The notes beneath the pieces were generated by a model, which saw only the letters and a list, made by a program, of their open reading frames with translations, made no database searches and was not told where the DNA came from. A program made the position numbers and the translations under genes. A stretch of DNA of 54,741 nt, taken from contig JALFDW010000045.1 of NCBI GenBank assembly GCA_022778545.1, forward strand, positions 1 through 54,741, read 5' to 3'. The first letter of the stretch is position 1. The number at the start of each line of letters is the position of its first letter. This document shows, piece by piece, positions 32,576-40,075 of this stretch. The stretch comes from a bacterium. GTDB taxonomy: Bacteria; Bacillota; Clostridia; Christensenellales; CAG-138.

Positions 32576-33610
32576 TCATGCTTCAACCGGGTGTGCCGCT
32601 TCGGTAAACGCCTCTTGGCGATCCAGCATCCTGAGCGCACCGAGCGCCACGCAATCAAGCGGGCTTTCGTCCACGTGCACGGGCATCCCCGTCTCCTGGG
32701 CAAGCAGTTTGTCAAGCCCCCGCAGCTCTGCGCTGCCGCCCGTGAGCGTAATGCCGCTGCAATAAAGGTCGCCCGCAAGCTCCGGCGGCGTTTCGGCAAG
32801 CGTCGCTTTCACCGCCGCCACGATTCGCTGCACCCCGGGGGCTATCGCATGTGCAATCTCCCCCGCATTCAGGATCAGGCTTGTCGGCAGGCCGGTGTCC
32901 AGTTTCCGGCCGCGCACCTGCATGCGTTCCGTGCCGCCCGGAAGGGCATTGCCGAGGGCGATCTTGACCTCCTCTGCCATGCGTTCTCCGATCATGACCC
33001 CGTGCGCTTTCTGCACATGGTCCTGAATGGCCGCATTGAGATGTGTGCCGCCCGTGCGCACGGAGGCGGATGCAGCAATGCCGCCAAGCGCGATCACCGC
33101 AACGTCCGTCGTTCCGCCGCCGATGTCTACGACCATAGAACCTACCGGCTCAAACACAGGCAGCTCAGCCCCAACGGCTGCCGCAAACGGTTCATCCAGC
33201 ATTAGAACATCGCGCGCGCCCGCGCTGCGTGCCGCATCCGCAAGCGCACGGCGTTCCACCTCCGTCACGCAAAGCGGCAGGCACAGCACAAGGCGCACGC
33301 CGAGCGCTCCGGCTTTATGGCCAAGCGCCGTTTGTATGAAATATTTCAGCATTTCTGAGGAAAGCATATAATCTGCCACAACGCCATCCCGCATGGGATA
33401 TACCACGTTGATGCCTCCCGGCGTCCGGCCGAGCATCTGCATGGCCTCCCTGCCAAAGGCAAGCGGTTCGCGCCGTTCATCCACCGAAACGGCAACGGCG
33501 CTCGGCTCACGCAGAACGATCCCGCGCCCCTTGACCGCAACGAGCGTATTTACCGTGCCAAAGTCAATGGCGATGCTGCGCATCAACAGCCCGGAAAGAT
33601 TCAGACACAT
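32576..33610 (-). CDS. mreB: Rod shape-determining protein MreB
   Basis: 344-residue actin homologue that guides lateral wall synthesis. ATP-binding motifs: IAIDFGTVNTLVAVKG (phosphate 1), VVDIGGGTTDVAVIALGG (phosphate 2) and GITLTGGSAELRGLDKLLAQE (adenosine). The start is ATG 33608-33610, ten bases after GGGAGG; a GTG or later ATG (MRSIAIDFG) may also be used. It is upstream of mreC, but a promoter lies between them. It could be an Mbl- or MreBH-type paralogue. Confidence 0.93.
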   Translation of the reverse strand: MCLNLSGLLMRSIAIDFGTVNTLVAVKGRGIVLREPSAVAVSVDERREPLAFGREAMQMLGRTPGGINVVYPMRDGVVADYMLSSEMLKYFIQTALGHKAGALGVRLVLCLPLCVTEVERRALADAARSAGARDVLMLDEPFAAAVGAELPVFEPVGSMVVDIGGGTTDVAVIALGGIAASASVRTGGTHLNAAIQDHVQKAHGVMIGERMAEEVKIALGNALPGGTERMQVRGRKLDTGLPTSLILNAGEIAHAIAPGVQRIVAAVKATLAETPPELAGDLYCSGITLTGGSAELRGLDKLLAQETGMPVHVDESPLDCVALGALRMLDRQEAFTEAAHPVEA

Positions 33611-33734
33611 ATTTGACATACCTCCCAATTTCCATAATTCTGGAGCGATGGAAAGTATTGCCTGTTTTCGTGCGCATTATACGCCTTTGTGTTATACTAT
33701 ACGCGTTATACTTTGTTTGGGGGATAATGCCTTT

Positions 33735-34748
33735 ATGCGGTTGATCCTTGCTTCCCAATCCCCGCGGCGGCGCGAAATGCTTTCGCTGATGGGGTATGAT
33801 TATGAGATCATCGTGAGCGACGCGGATGAGCATGTTCCGCCCTGCGCTCCGGGTGAATTTGTGGAAAAACTTGCGCTGCGCAAGGCGGACGCCGTGTTCG
33901 CCTCGCACCGGGATTGCTGTGTCGTCGGCGCGGATACGGTCGTGTATCTCGGCGGGCAGATCATCGGCAAGCCGGAAGATGAAGCCGATGCATTCCGCAT
34001 CCTCCGCATGCTCAGTGGGCGCACGCACACGGTCTATACTGGCGTCGCCGTGCTCACGGATACGCAGCGTATCGTTTTTCATGATGCCGCAGAGGTCACG
34101 TTCTCCCCGCTTTCTGACGAAGAGATCCGTGCCTATATCTCCACCGGCGAGCCGCTCGACAAAGCCGGCGCTTACGGCATCCAGGGGCCGGGCTCGCTCC
34201 TTGTGGAGCGGCTTGAGGGCTGTTATTTTACCGTCATCGGCATGCCGAACCCGAAGCTGTACCGGGCGCTGCGCTCCGTGGGCATGCTGCCGAAGTGGAT
34301 GATCCATCCTGACGGCATGCGCTGTGATGTCGCTGCACTCGGCGCGCTTTCATCCTATCAATACGTCGTCGTTCTTTCCGAATACGAAGGCAAACTCCTT
34401 CTGAGCCGCCACAAAGAGCGCAAAACCTGGGAGACACAGGGCGGGCACATCGAGCCCGGTGAAACGCCGCTGCAAGCAGCGCAGCGCGAGCTGTTTGAGG
34501 AATGCGGCGCAGCGGAGTTTGAGCTTGTCCCGATATGCGATTACCATGCGGAGGATTCTGCAAGCGCCGCAAACGGCGTCGTATTCGCTGCAAAAATCAC
34601 GCGTCTTGCGCCGCTGCCCGAAAGTGAAATGGCGGAAACACGCACCTTTGACAAGCTGCCCGACACGCTCACCTACCCCGGCATCACGCCCTGCCTTTTT
34701 GCCGAAGCAAAGCGGCAAGGCTACTTTCCTTGCGTGGCGGAAGCTTGA
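33735..34748 (+). CDS. Maf nucleotide pyrophosphatase fused to a NUDIX hydrolase
   Basis: 337 residues with two enzyme domains. Residues 1-188 are a Maf domain (SQSPRR at 7-12, GADTVVYLGGQIIGKP, GVAVLTDT, GYGIQG-like AGAYGIQGPGSLLVERLEG), which hydrolyses dTTP, UTP or modified nucleotides to the monophosphate. Residues about 205-330 are a NUDIX domain with the full box at 237-259 (GHIEPGETPLQAAQRELFEECGA). The join is in frame with no stop. Both domains clean up unwanted nucleotides, so one chain may couple them. The ribosome binding site is weak. A second NUDIX gene follows two bases after the stop. Confidence 0.9.
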   Translation: MRLILASQSPRRREMLSLMGYDYEIIVSDADEHVPPCAPGEFVEKLALRKADAVFASHRDCCVVGADTVVYLGGQIIGKPEDEADAFRILRMLSGRTHTVYTGVAVLTDTQRIVFHDAAEVTFSPLSDEEIRAYISTGEPLDKAGAYGIQGPGSLLVERLEGCYFTVIGMPNPKLYRALRSVGMLPKWMIHPDGMRCDVAALGALSSYQYVVVLSEYEGKLLLSRHKERKTWETQGGHIEPGETPLQAAQRELFEECGAAEFELVPICDYHAEDSASAANGVVFAAKITRLAPLPESEMAETRTFDKLPDTLTYPGITPCLFAEAKRQGYFPCVAEA

Positions 34749-34750
34749 CC

Positions 34751-35245
34751 ATGGAGCTTTGGGATGCGTATTATGCGGACGGCTCGCTTGCCGGGCGCGA
34801 CCTGATTCGCGGTGAACCGATCCCCGAAGGGCTGTATCACCTTGTTGCCGAAGTTACCCTACGGCATGCCGACGGCACTTTTCTCCTGATGCAGCGGGCA
34901 TTTACAAAGCCCAATGCCCCCGGCCTCTATGAAGCCACGGCGGGCGGAAGCGCGCTCAAGGGTGAAACGGCGGAAGAAGCTGCAAGGCGCGAGCTGCTGG
35001 AGGAAACAGGGATTGCGGCAGAGAACTTTATACCGCTGTACTGCACCGTCAGCCATGACACGATCTATCATGGGTATTTATGCTGTAATGATTGCAGCAA
35101 AAACGCCGTCACATTGCAGGACGGCGAAACGGTGTCTTATCTTTGGCTCTCCAGGGAGGCTTTTCTCGCGCTGCTGCACTCGGAACAATACGCGCCAAGC
35201 CACAGGGAGCGGCTGCTGCCATATTTGGGGCAAGTATTACGTTGA
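34751..35245 (+). CDS. NUDIX hydrolase (isopentenyl isomerase-like type)
   Basis: 164-residue NUDIX protein. NUDIX box GSALKGETAEEAARRELLEETGI at about 73-95 (glycine, REL and EETG core). The N-terminus MELWDAYYADGSLAGRDLIRGEPIPEGLYHLVAEV resembles the YfcD/IPP-isomerase-like group of uncertain substrate. It starts two bases after the Maf-NUDIX stop and is almost certainly cotranscribed. Its own NUDIX domain differs from that of the fusion, so it is not a recent duplicate. Confidence 0.88.
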   Translation: MELWDAYYADGSLAGRDLIRGEPIPEGLYHLVAEVTLRHADGTFLLMQRAFTKPNAPGLYEATAGGSALKGETAEEAARRELLEETGIAAENFIPLYCTVSHDTIYHGYLCCNDCSKNAVTLQDGETVSYLWLSREAFLALLHSEQYAPSHRERLLPYLGQVLR

Positions 35246-35255
35246 ACTATAAAAA

Positions 35256-35283
35256 GCGGATGGGGTGAGCCTATCCGCCTTTT
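35256..35283. terminator. Bidirectional terminator
   Basis: GCGGAT at 35256-35261 pairs with ATCCGC at 35273-35278 with extra inner pairing; CTTTT follows on the plus strand and CTTTTT on the minus strand. It serves both the NUDIX gene and the convergent methyltransferase gene. Confidence 0.85.
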
Positions 35284-35288
35284 GCTTC

Positions 35289-36050
35289 TTACCCCCGCAT
35301 TTTTCTTGCGAGTTCATAAATGAGGATTCCCGCCGCAACGGATGCGTTGAGCGATTCCGCGCGGCCATACATCGGCAGGCGATATTTTTCGCATTGCGCG
35401 GCAACGGCATCCGAAACGCCATTGCCCTCGTTGCCGATCACAAGAACGCATTTTTCGCCGGGATCCGGCAGCACATCACCGCCCTTGAGGTGCCCGCAAA
35501 CGAGCATGAACCCCTGCGCAGCAAGGCGCGGGATTTCATTTTCCAGTTTCCCCTGCCAAACCGGGATATGGTAGATCGAGCCCATCGCAGCACGAAGCGG
35601 CTTTGGCGCATAAGGGTCGGCGCAGCCTTCGCCAAGCAGCAGCCCGGAAGCACCCATGGCATCGGCCGTGCGCAGGATCGTTCCAAGGTTGCCCGGGTCC
35701 TGCACGCAGTCGAGAGCGACGATCAGCCCCGCAGGATACTGCTCCGGGAGGGGCTGCTCCGGCGTTTTCACCGTGGCGCAGACCCCCTGCGGCGTTCCCG
35801 TCTGCGTCAGGCTTTCCATCACACTGCGGCGCACGAAATGCACGTTTGCTCCGCTGCCGGAAAGCATGGCGGCCATCGGCTCATGCCCATCTTCCACGAA
35901 AGCATCTACCAGCTGCGCGCCGGAAAGCACGGCTTCCCGCACGAGCCGTTCGCCCTCGATGAAATGGACTCCCTGTTCCAGCCTGCCCTTGCGCTGCGCA
36001 AGCGCACGCGCATGCTTGACTGTCTCATTGCGTGTGCTTTCGATGACCAT
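35289..36050 (-). CDS. SpoU/TrmH-family RNA 2'-O-methyltransferase
   Basis: 253-residue SPOUT-class methyltransferase. N-terminal substrate-binding domain (FIEGERLVREAV) and C-terminal catalytic domain with motif 1 VQDPGNLGTILRTADAMGASGLLL, motif 2 VLVIGNEGNGVSDAV and motif 3 LNASVAAGILIYELAR. It resembles the RlmB/TsnR-like enzymes that often stand next to rplT in Firmicutes (YsgA), where 23S rRNA is the probable target. It lies 74 bases downstream of rplT on the same strand and may be cotranscribed with it. Confidence 0.9.
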   Translation of the reverse strand: MVIESTRNETVKHARALAQRKGRLEQGVHFIEGERLVREAVLSGAQLVDAFVEDGHEPMAAMLSGSGANVHFVRRSVMESLTQTGTPQGVCATVKTPEQPLPEQYPAGLIVALDCVQDPGNLGTILRTADAMGASGLLLGEGCADPYAPKPLRAAMGSIYHIPVWQGKLENEIPRLAAQGFMLVCGHLKGGDVLPDPGEKCVLVIGNEGNGVSDAVAAQCEKYRLPMYGRAESLNASVAAGILIYELARKMRG

Positions 36051-36124
36051 TGCCCTTCCCTCCGAACTGCCTGAAAAGCAAAGAAAAGGCGCAGCCTTTC
36101 CGGTTGCGCCTTCGTGCCGTTTTC

Positions 36125-36481
36125 TTACGCACGCGCCTCGTTGGCGACGTTCACAAGCTCACGGAACGCGTTCATGTCGTTCACGGCGAGATCCGCAAGC
36201 ACTTTGCGGTTCACATCGACGCCAGCCAGTTTGAGGCCGTTGATCATGCGGCTGTAGGTCGTGCCGCAGATGCGGGCGCCCGCGTTGATACGCGCAATCC
36301 AAAGCTTGCGATATTCACGCTTCTTCAGCTTACGGCCGACATAGGCGTAAGCCATGGACTTCATGACCTGCTGGGACGCAGCGCGATACTGCTTGCTCTT
36401 TGCTCCGTAATAGCCCTTTGCGAGCTTGAATACCTTGCGACGTTTTTTAACGGCGTTTACCGCCCTCTTGATCCTTGCCAT
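36125..36481 (-). CDS. rplT: Ribosomal protein L20
   Basis: 118 residues, the usual length. Starts [33 protein letters not shown], highly conserved, and ends with [20 protein letters not shown]. Binds 23S rRNA early in 50S assembly; in Bacillus it also represses its operon through the leader RNA. Third gene of infC-rpmI-rplT. Confidence 0.98.
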   Translation of the reverse strand: MARIKRAVNAVKKRRKVFKLAKGYYGAKSKQYRAASQQVMKSMAYAYVGRKLKKREYRKLWIARINAGARICGTTYSRMINGLKLAGVDVNRKVLADLAVNDMNAFRELVNVANEARA

Positions 36482-36496
36482 TGTTGGTGTTCCTCC

Positions 36497-36694
36497 TTAC
36501 TTATACGGAATGAGCTCGCGGACCTTCTTGGCTTCGCACTCGGCAATGTAGCCGGTCTGGCGCAGGCCGCGCAGACGCTTGGTGGTCTTTTTGGTCAGGA
36601 TATGGCTCTTGTAAGCCTTGCCCCTTTTGATCTTGCCGTTTTTCGTAAGGCTGAATCTCTTGGCAGCACCCCTGTGGGTCTTGATCTTTGGCAT
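36497..36694 (-). CDS. rpmI: Ribosomal protein L35
   Basis: 65 residues, full length. MPKIKTHRGAAKRFSLTKNGKIKRGKAYKSHIL is the conserved N-terminus. Component of the 50S subunit. Lies between infC and rplT with clear ribosome binding site (GAGGAGG). Confidence 0.98.
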   Translation of the reverse strand: MPKIKTHRGAAKRFSLTKNGKIKRGKAYKSHILTKKTTKRLRGLRQTGYIAECEAKKVRELIPYK

Positions 36695-36723
36695 GGGGTA
36701 TTTCCTCCTCTTGGAAAAATAGT

Positions 36724-37239
36724 TTAGTTTGCTTTTGGTGCAAGTATCATGAACATATTGCGTCCCTCCTGCTTTGCAGGGCGGTCAACCGCAGCACTGT
36801 CCTTGACCATCTCATAGAAAGCGTTCATCACATCCAGCCCGATGTCGCCATGCTTGGCCTGACGCCCCTTGAAGCGGATGGAAACCTTGACCTTGTTTCC
36901 GTCGCTCAGGAACTTGGTGCAAGCCTTTGCCTTGACCTCCATGTCATGCTGGTCGATGGTGGCCGAAAGGCGGATCTCCTTGATCTCGATCACCTTTTGG
37001 TTCTTTTTCTGTTCCTTCTCGCGTTTTCCCTGCTCGAAGCGGTACTTGCCGTAATCCATGATTTTGCACACGGGCGGCACGGCCTGCGGCGCAATTTTGA
37101 CCAGATCCAGGTCAGCCTCCTCGGCCATGCGCAGTGCAACATCGAGCGTCACAACGCCTTGCTGGTTGCCTTTTTCATCGATCAGGCGGACTTCCTTATC
37201 CCGGATTTCCTCGTTGATCAGGAGTTCTTGGCTGGCTAT
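36724..37239 (-). CDS. infC: Translation initiation factor IF-3 (AUA start)
   Basis: 171 residues. IF-3 keeps the 30S subunit free and checks the start codon. Features: SQELLINEEIRDKEVRLID at the N-terminus, DYGKYRFEQGKREKEQKK linker, and the C-terminal KVSIRFKGRQAKHGDIGLDVM. The reading frame has no ATG, GTG or TTG at the right place: GGAGG is followed after eight bases by ATA GCC AGC CAA. The start is therefore taken as AUA at 37237-37239 (Met by initiator tRNA). Rare infC start codons, typically AUU, are a known means of autoregulation by IF-3. An upstream in-frame ATG would read through the leader terminator, which is implausible. Confidence 0.93.
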   Translation of the reverse strand: MASQELLINEEIRDKEVRLIDEKGNQQGVVTLDVALRMAEEADLDLVKIAPQAVPPVCKIMDYGKYRFEQGKREKEQKKNQKVIEIKEIRLSATIDQHDMEVKAKACTKFLSDGNKVKVSIRFKGRQAKHGDIGLDVMNAFYEMVKDSAAVDRPAKQEGRNMFMILAPKAN

Positions 37240-37387
37240 GGTGGACACCTCCGTATAAAAAATAGTGGGCACAGAGCACCCACTATGGACATAACAACTT
37301 TTCCGGCCTTCCGGCACGATGTGTTGTTCCATGAACCGCGCCTGGCCTGCTGCCGGCGGGTGAGAAGCGGGGCTTCTGCTTTGCAAC
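37240..37387 (-). promoter_or_regulatory. Putative L20-type leader RNA of infC-rpmI-rplT
   Basis: About 148 bases of leader lie between a consensus promoter and infC. It has GC-rich stretches able to pair (for example GCCGGC and GCCGG copies at about 37300-37360) and ends in an intrinsic terminator. This is the layout of the Bacillus L20 leader, where excess L20 protein binds the RNA and promotes termination. Assignment is from position and layout, not from a structure match. Confidence 0.65.
37255..37286 (-). terminator. Attenuator terminator before infC
   Basis: Minus strand ATAGTGGG (37279-37286) pairs with CCCACTAT (37262-37269), followed by TTTTTTAT, 16 bases before the infC start codon. 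Confidence 0.88.
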
Positions 37388-37393
37388 ACTCAT

Positions 37394-37422
37394 ATTATAG
37401 AGACGCATTCCTTCTTTGTCAA
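37394..37422 (-). promoter_or_regulatory. Consensus SigA promoter of infC operon
   Basis: TTGACA (37417-37422), 17-base spacer, TATAAT (37394-37399), minus strand, overlapping the 3' end of the M14 peptidase gene (stop at 37419). Confidence 0.92.
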
Positions 37423-38714
37423 GCACTTTTTACCCATTCTGCCACTGCCTTGAACACAAAACGGTTGCGCACCCAGATGTTGTAAAAATCCGTTTCCGGA
37501 AGTGGTGCGGAACGCGTCCCGATCTCAATGGTAAGCGACGGGATCCCGCACTTGCTGCTCGCCCAGTCTTTATAGCCACCGAAGGACGTTCCGTCGTCGA
37601 ATTCCACAGAATATCCGGCAAGCTCGCCAATGACCTCCGCAAGCGCATGCGCCGCCTTGTCCGCCTCCGTCGCCGGGCCAAACTGCCAATAGATCATGCT
37701 GCCCGTGGCATGGTAGCTGATCGTCGCATCAAAATCGTAGGCCTGCGTATAAGAAATGAGCGCCTGCGTTTCCGGTTCGCTGCCGGGCGCGCTTCCGCGA
37801 TACCCTTCCGCAGAAGGAGCGGGCGCCGAATTCACCTTGTCCCACAGCGCGTCAAAGTTGCGGTTGATATCAACGCCGTTGTAGTTGGACTTCCATTTGT
37901 GGAGATATTCCTCGCCTTCCTCCTGCGTTTGGCCTGCAGCAAAATCGTTTGCGTACATCGCCCGGGTATGGTCGTCATACACGGCCTCCTGGCTGATCTT
38001 AACGCCATCCGGGTTCGCCATAGGCATCACATGAAAACAGACATCCTCGCTTGCACCGGCCGAAAGCCATGCTTCCGAGAGCGCCATTGCAAGCAGGGCC
38101 GTCATGTGTTCGCGCGCATGAATTGCAGCCTGTACAAAAACATGATGCGGTGCGGAACGCGCGCCCAGCACCAGCACCGGGATCTCCACGCCGCAGACAG
38201 TCTCTCCCGCCGTTTCCAGCGTAACGGCATCGCCATACTTTTCTTTGAAAGCAAGCATGTCCGCCCGCATCTGCTCATAGGTGTAAGAATCCGTTACCGT
38301 TACGATATCAAGCCCAAGGACATCTTCTTCTGGCCGCAGATAGCCCGCGATCATATAGCCAGTCCAGCCGTTTTCAAGCACCTCCACATACGCGTAACGC
38401 TCTTCGAACTCGATCACGCGCACCCGGGATCCCGCCGGCAGCATCTCAAGAAGCTCCGCGTGTGAAGACGCGCCGCTGCGCAGATTGACCGTGCCTTCGC
38501 ATTCCACGACGCAGACATTCATCGCAGGCGGCGGTTCAAGCCGCGGCGCATCGGAAGGAGGTGTGCTTTCCGTGGGTGGAAGCTGCACGGTTTCCGGAGC
38601 CGGCGTGATCTCCAAAGGAGCATACACGGGTTCCGGCTGCTTTGTACATCCGCAGGATAGCAGCACGGTGCAGGCAAGCAGGCCCGCAAAGAAACGTTTC
38701 ATTTGCACGCTCAC
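37419..38714 (-). CDS. M14 zinc carboxypeptidase lipoprotein with SH3 domain
   Basis: 431 residues. Signal peptide with lipobox-like LLSC, a Pro/Glu-rich linker, a bacterial SH3 domain (about 67-130, GTVNLRSGASSHAELLEML, NGWTGYMIAGYL), and an M14 peptidase domain: zinc ligands H and E in IHAREHMT, NPDGV, NRNF (substrate-binding Asn-Arg), SYHATG (third ligand) and catalytic Glu in TIEIGT. SH3 plus M14 suggests a gamma-D-glutamyl or similar cell-wall peptidase, by inference. The GTG start at 38712-38714 overlaps the alanyl editing gene's TGA (GTGA); an ATG four codons in is possible. Confidence 0.9.
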   Translation of the reverse strand: MSVQMKRFFAGLLACTVLLSCGCTKQPEPVYAPLEITPAPETVQLPPTESTPPSDAPRLEPPPAMNVCVVECEGTVNLRSGASSHAELLEMLPAGSRVRVIEFEERYAYVEVLENGWTGYMIAGYLRPEEDVLGLDIVTVTDSYTYEQMRADMLAFKEKYGDAVTLETAGETVCGVEIPVLVLGARSAPHHVFVQAAIHAREHMTALLAMALSEAWLSAGASEDVCFHVMPMANPDGVKISQEAVYDDHTRAMYANDFAAGQTQEEGEEYLHKWKSNYNGVDINRNFDALWDKVNSAPAPSAEGYRGSAPGSEPETQALISYTQAYDFDATISYHATGSMIYWQFGPATEADKAAHALAEVIGELAGYSVEFDDGTSFGGYKDWASSKCGIPSLTIEIGTRSAPLPETDFYNIWVRNRFVFKAVAEWVKSA

Positions 38715-39919
38715 AATCCTTTCACACGCTGCTTCAGGTATCCTTCAAACTGGGCTGCCAGTTCCGCAAAGCCGGGCTGCGCCTTCGCGCTGCCCTGTGC
38801 CGCGTCGTCCCGCCCGCCGCCTTTCCCGCCCGTCAGCGCATTCAGCGCGGCGCAGACGTCCCGCATGCTGAGCGAAACGCCGGCTGTGCGCCAAAGCTGA
38901 TAATACACCGTTTCCCCTGTCTGGGAAAACAGAACGGCCACAGCGGGCTCCGCCGCGCAGAGCTTTTCCGCAAATGTTTTAAGCTCCTGCGCACTCAGCC
39001 CATCTTCCGCATGGACGATCAGCTTTATGCCCTGTACCGTTTCCGCAGCCTGCAAAAGCTCCGCCGCCCGGGCGGTAAGCAGCGCATCCGTGCGCATGCG
39101 CAATGTGCGTTTGAGTGACGAAAGTTCGTCCCCCTGCTTAGTAACGGCTTCCAGCACGCTCTCAGGCTTTGTGCTGAAACGCCGGGCGAGTTTCTCCACA
39201 AGGCGCGCGTTTTCCTGTGCTTCCCGAACGGCGCGCATGCCGCAGGCAAACCAAAGCCGCGTACCGCCTTTATAGTTCATGTGCGCCGTGATGCGGATCA
39301 GCCCGACCTCGCCGCTTTCGGCACAATGGGTGCCACAGCAGGTACAGGAGTCCACCCCGCCGCACCAGACGATGCGGATGTCCTCTCCGGAAAGGCCCTT
39401 TGCACGTTTGCGCAGCGGGATCTCCGCAAGCTCCGCTTCGTTCACAATGCTCGTTTGGGTCGGAACATTGCGCTGTACAGCGCGGTTCGCTTCCGTTTCA
39501 AGCAAATGCAGCTGTTCTTCATCAAGCGGCAGGTCAAGGTCGATCGTCGCATAGTCCTCCGCCATGTGGAACCCCACGTTGACTGCGCCAAACAGCGTTT
39601 TCGCGAGGCCGGAAAGAATATGCTCGCCCGTGTGCTGCTGCGTGTGGTCGAGCCGCGGCTCCGGATCAAATTCCACCCGCACCACCGCGCCTACAGGCAA
39701 GGCCCGATCCGCACGATGCCAGATCTCCCCGTTTTCCTCGCGCGCATGGGAAACAACCGCTTTCCCAATGCGCCCTGTATCGGAAAGCTGGCCGCCACCC
39801 TCCGGGTAGATCACTGTTGCGTCAAGCAGAATATCGTATCCATCTTCCATTGCCCGGGAAGCCAGCACCGTGGCCTCACATGAGGTGCATTTCGGATCAT
39901 AGTACAGCTTTTTCGTCAT
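38711..39919 (-). CDS. Alanyl-tRNA editing protein (AlaX-like, with DHHA1)
   Basis: 402 residues, stand-alone editing domain related to alanyl-tRNA synthetase, which removes Ser or Gly wrongly loaded on tRNA-Ala. N-terminal part FYPEGGGQ-like VIYPEGGGQLSDTG, metal site HTQQHTGEHILS (H96 and H100) and a later CCGTHC supply zinc ligands. The C-terminal 130 residues resemble a DHHA1 domain with the glycine-rich ALTGGKGGGRDDAAQGS. The synthetase's activation domain is absent. Overlaps the M14 gene by 4 bases. AlaX with DHHA1 is the longer AlaX form. Confidence 0.93.
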   Translation of the reverse strand: MTKKLYYDPKCTSCEATVLASRAMEDGYDILLDATVIYPEGGGQLSDTGRIGKAVVSHAREENGEIWHRADRALPVGAVVRVEFDPEPRLDHTQQHTGEHILSGLAKTLFGAVNVGFHMAEDYATIDLDLPLDEEQLHLLETEANRAVQRNVPTQTSIVNEAELAEIPLRKRAKGLSGEDIRIVWCGGVDSCTCCGTHCAESGEVGLIRITAHMNYKGGTRLWFACGMRAVREAQENARLVEKLARRFSTKPESVLEAVTKQGDELSSLKRTLRMRTDALLTARAAELLQAAETVQGIKLIVHAEDGLSAQELKTFAEKLCAAEPAVAVLFSQTGETVYYQLWRTAGVSLSMRDVCAALNALTGGKGGGRDDAAQGSAKAQPGFAELAAQFEGYLKQRVKGL

Positions 39920-39984
39920 TTTTCACATTTCCTGCCGTATCTTCCAGTATTTTGAAATATATTATTTGGATTATAGCATATCTC

Positions 39985-40014
39985 TTGCCGCGGCGCATCA
40001 TTCTTTGCTATGAT
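39985..40014 (+). promoter_or_regulatory. Promoter of the M3 peptidase pair
   Basis: TTGCCG (39985-39990), 18-base spacer, TATGAT (40009-40014), 61 bases before the first ATG. Confidence 0.6.
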
Positions 40015-40075
40015 GATAGCAGGGAAGTCCTTTCATTAACACATTATTCACAAACAGGACGCAACAGGAGGAACC

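Noticed and set aside
36724-37389. infC starting at an upstream ATG
   Set aside because: The upstream frame reads through the leader hairpin and terminator and lacks conservation; the ribosome binding site points to ATA at 37237.
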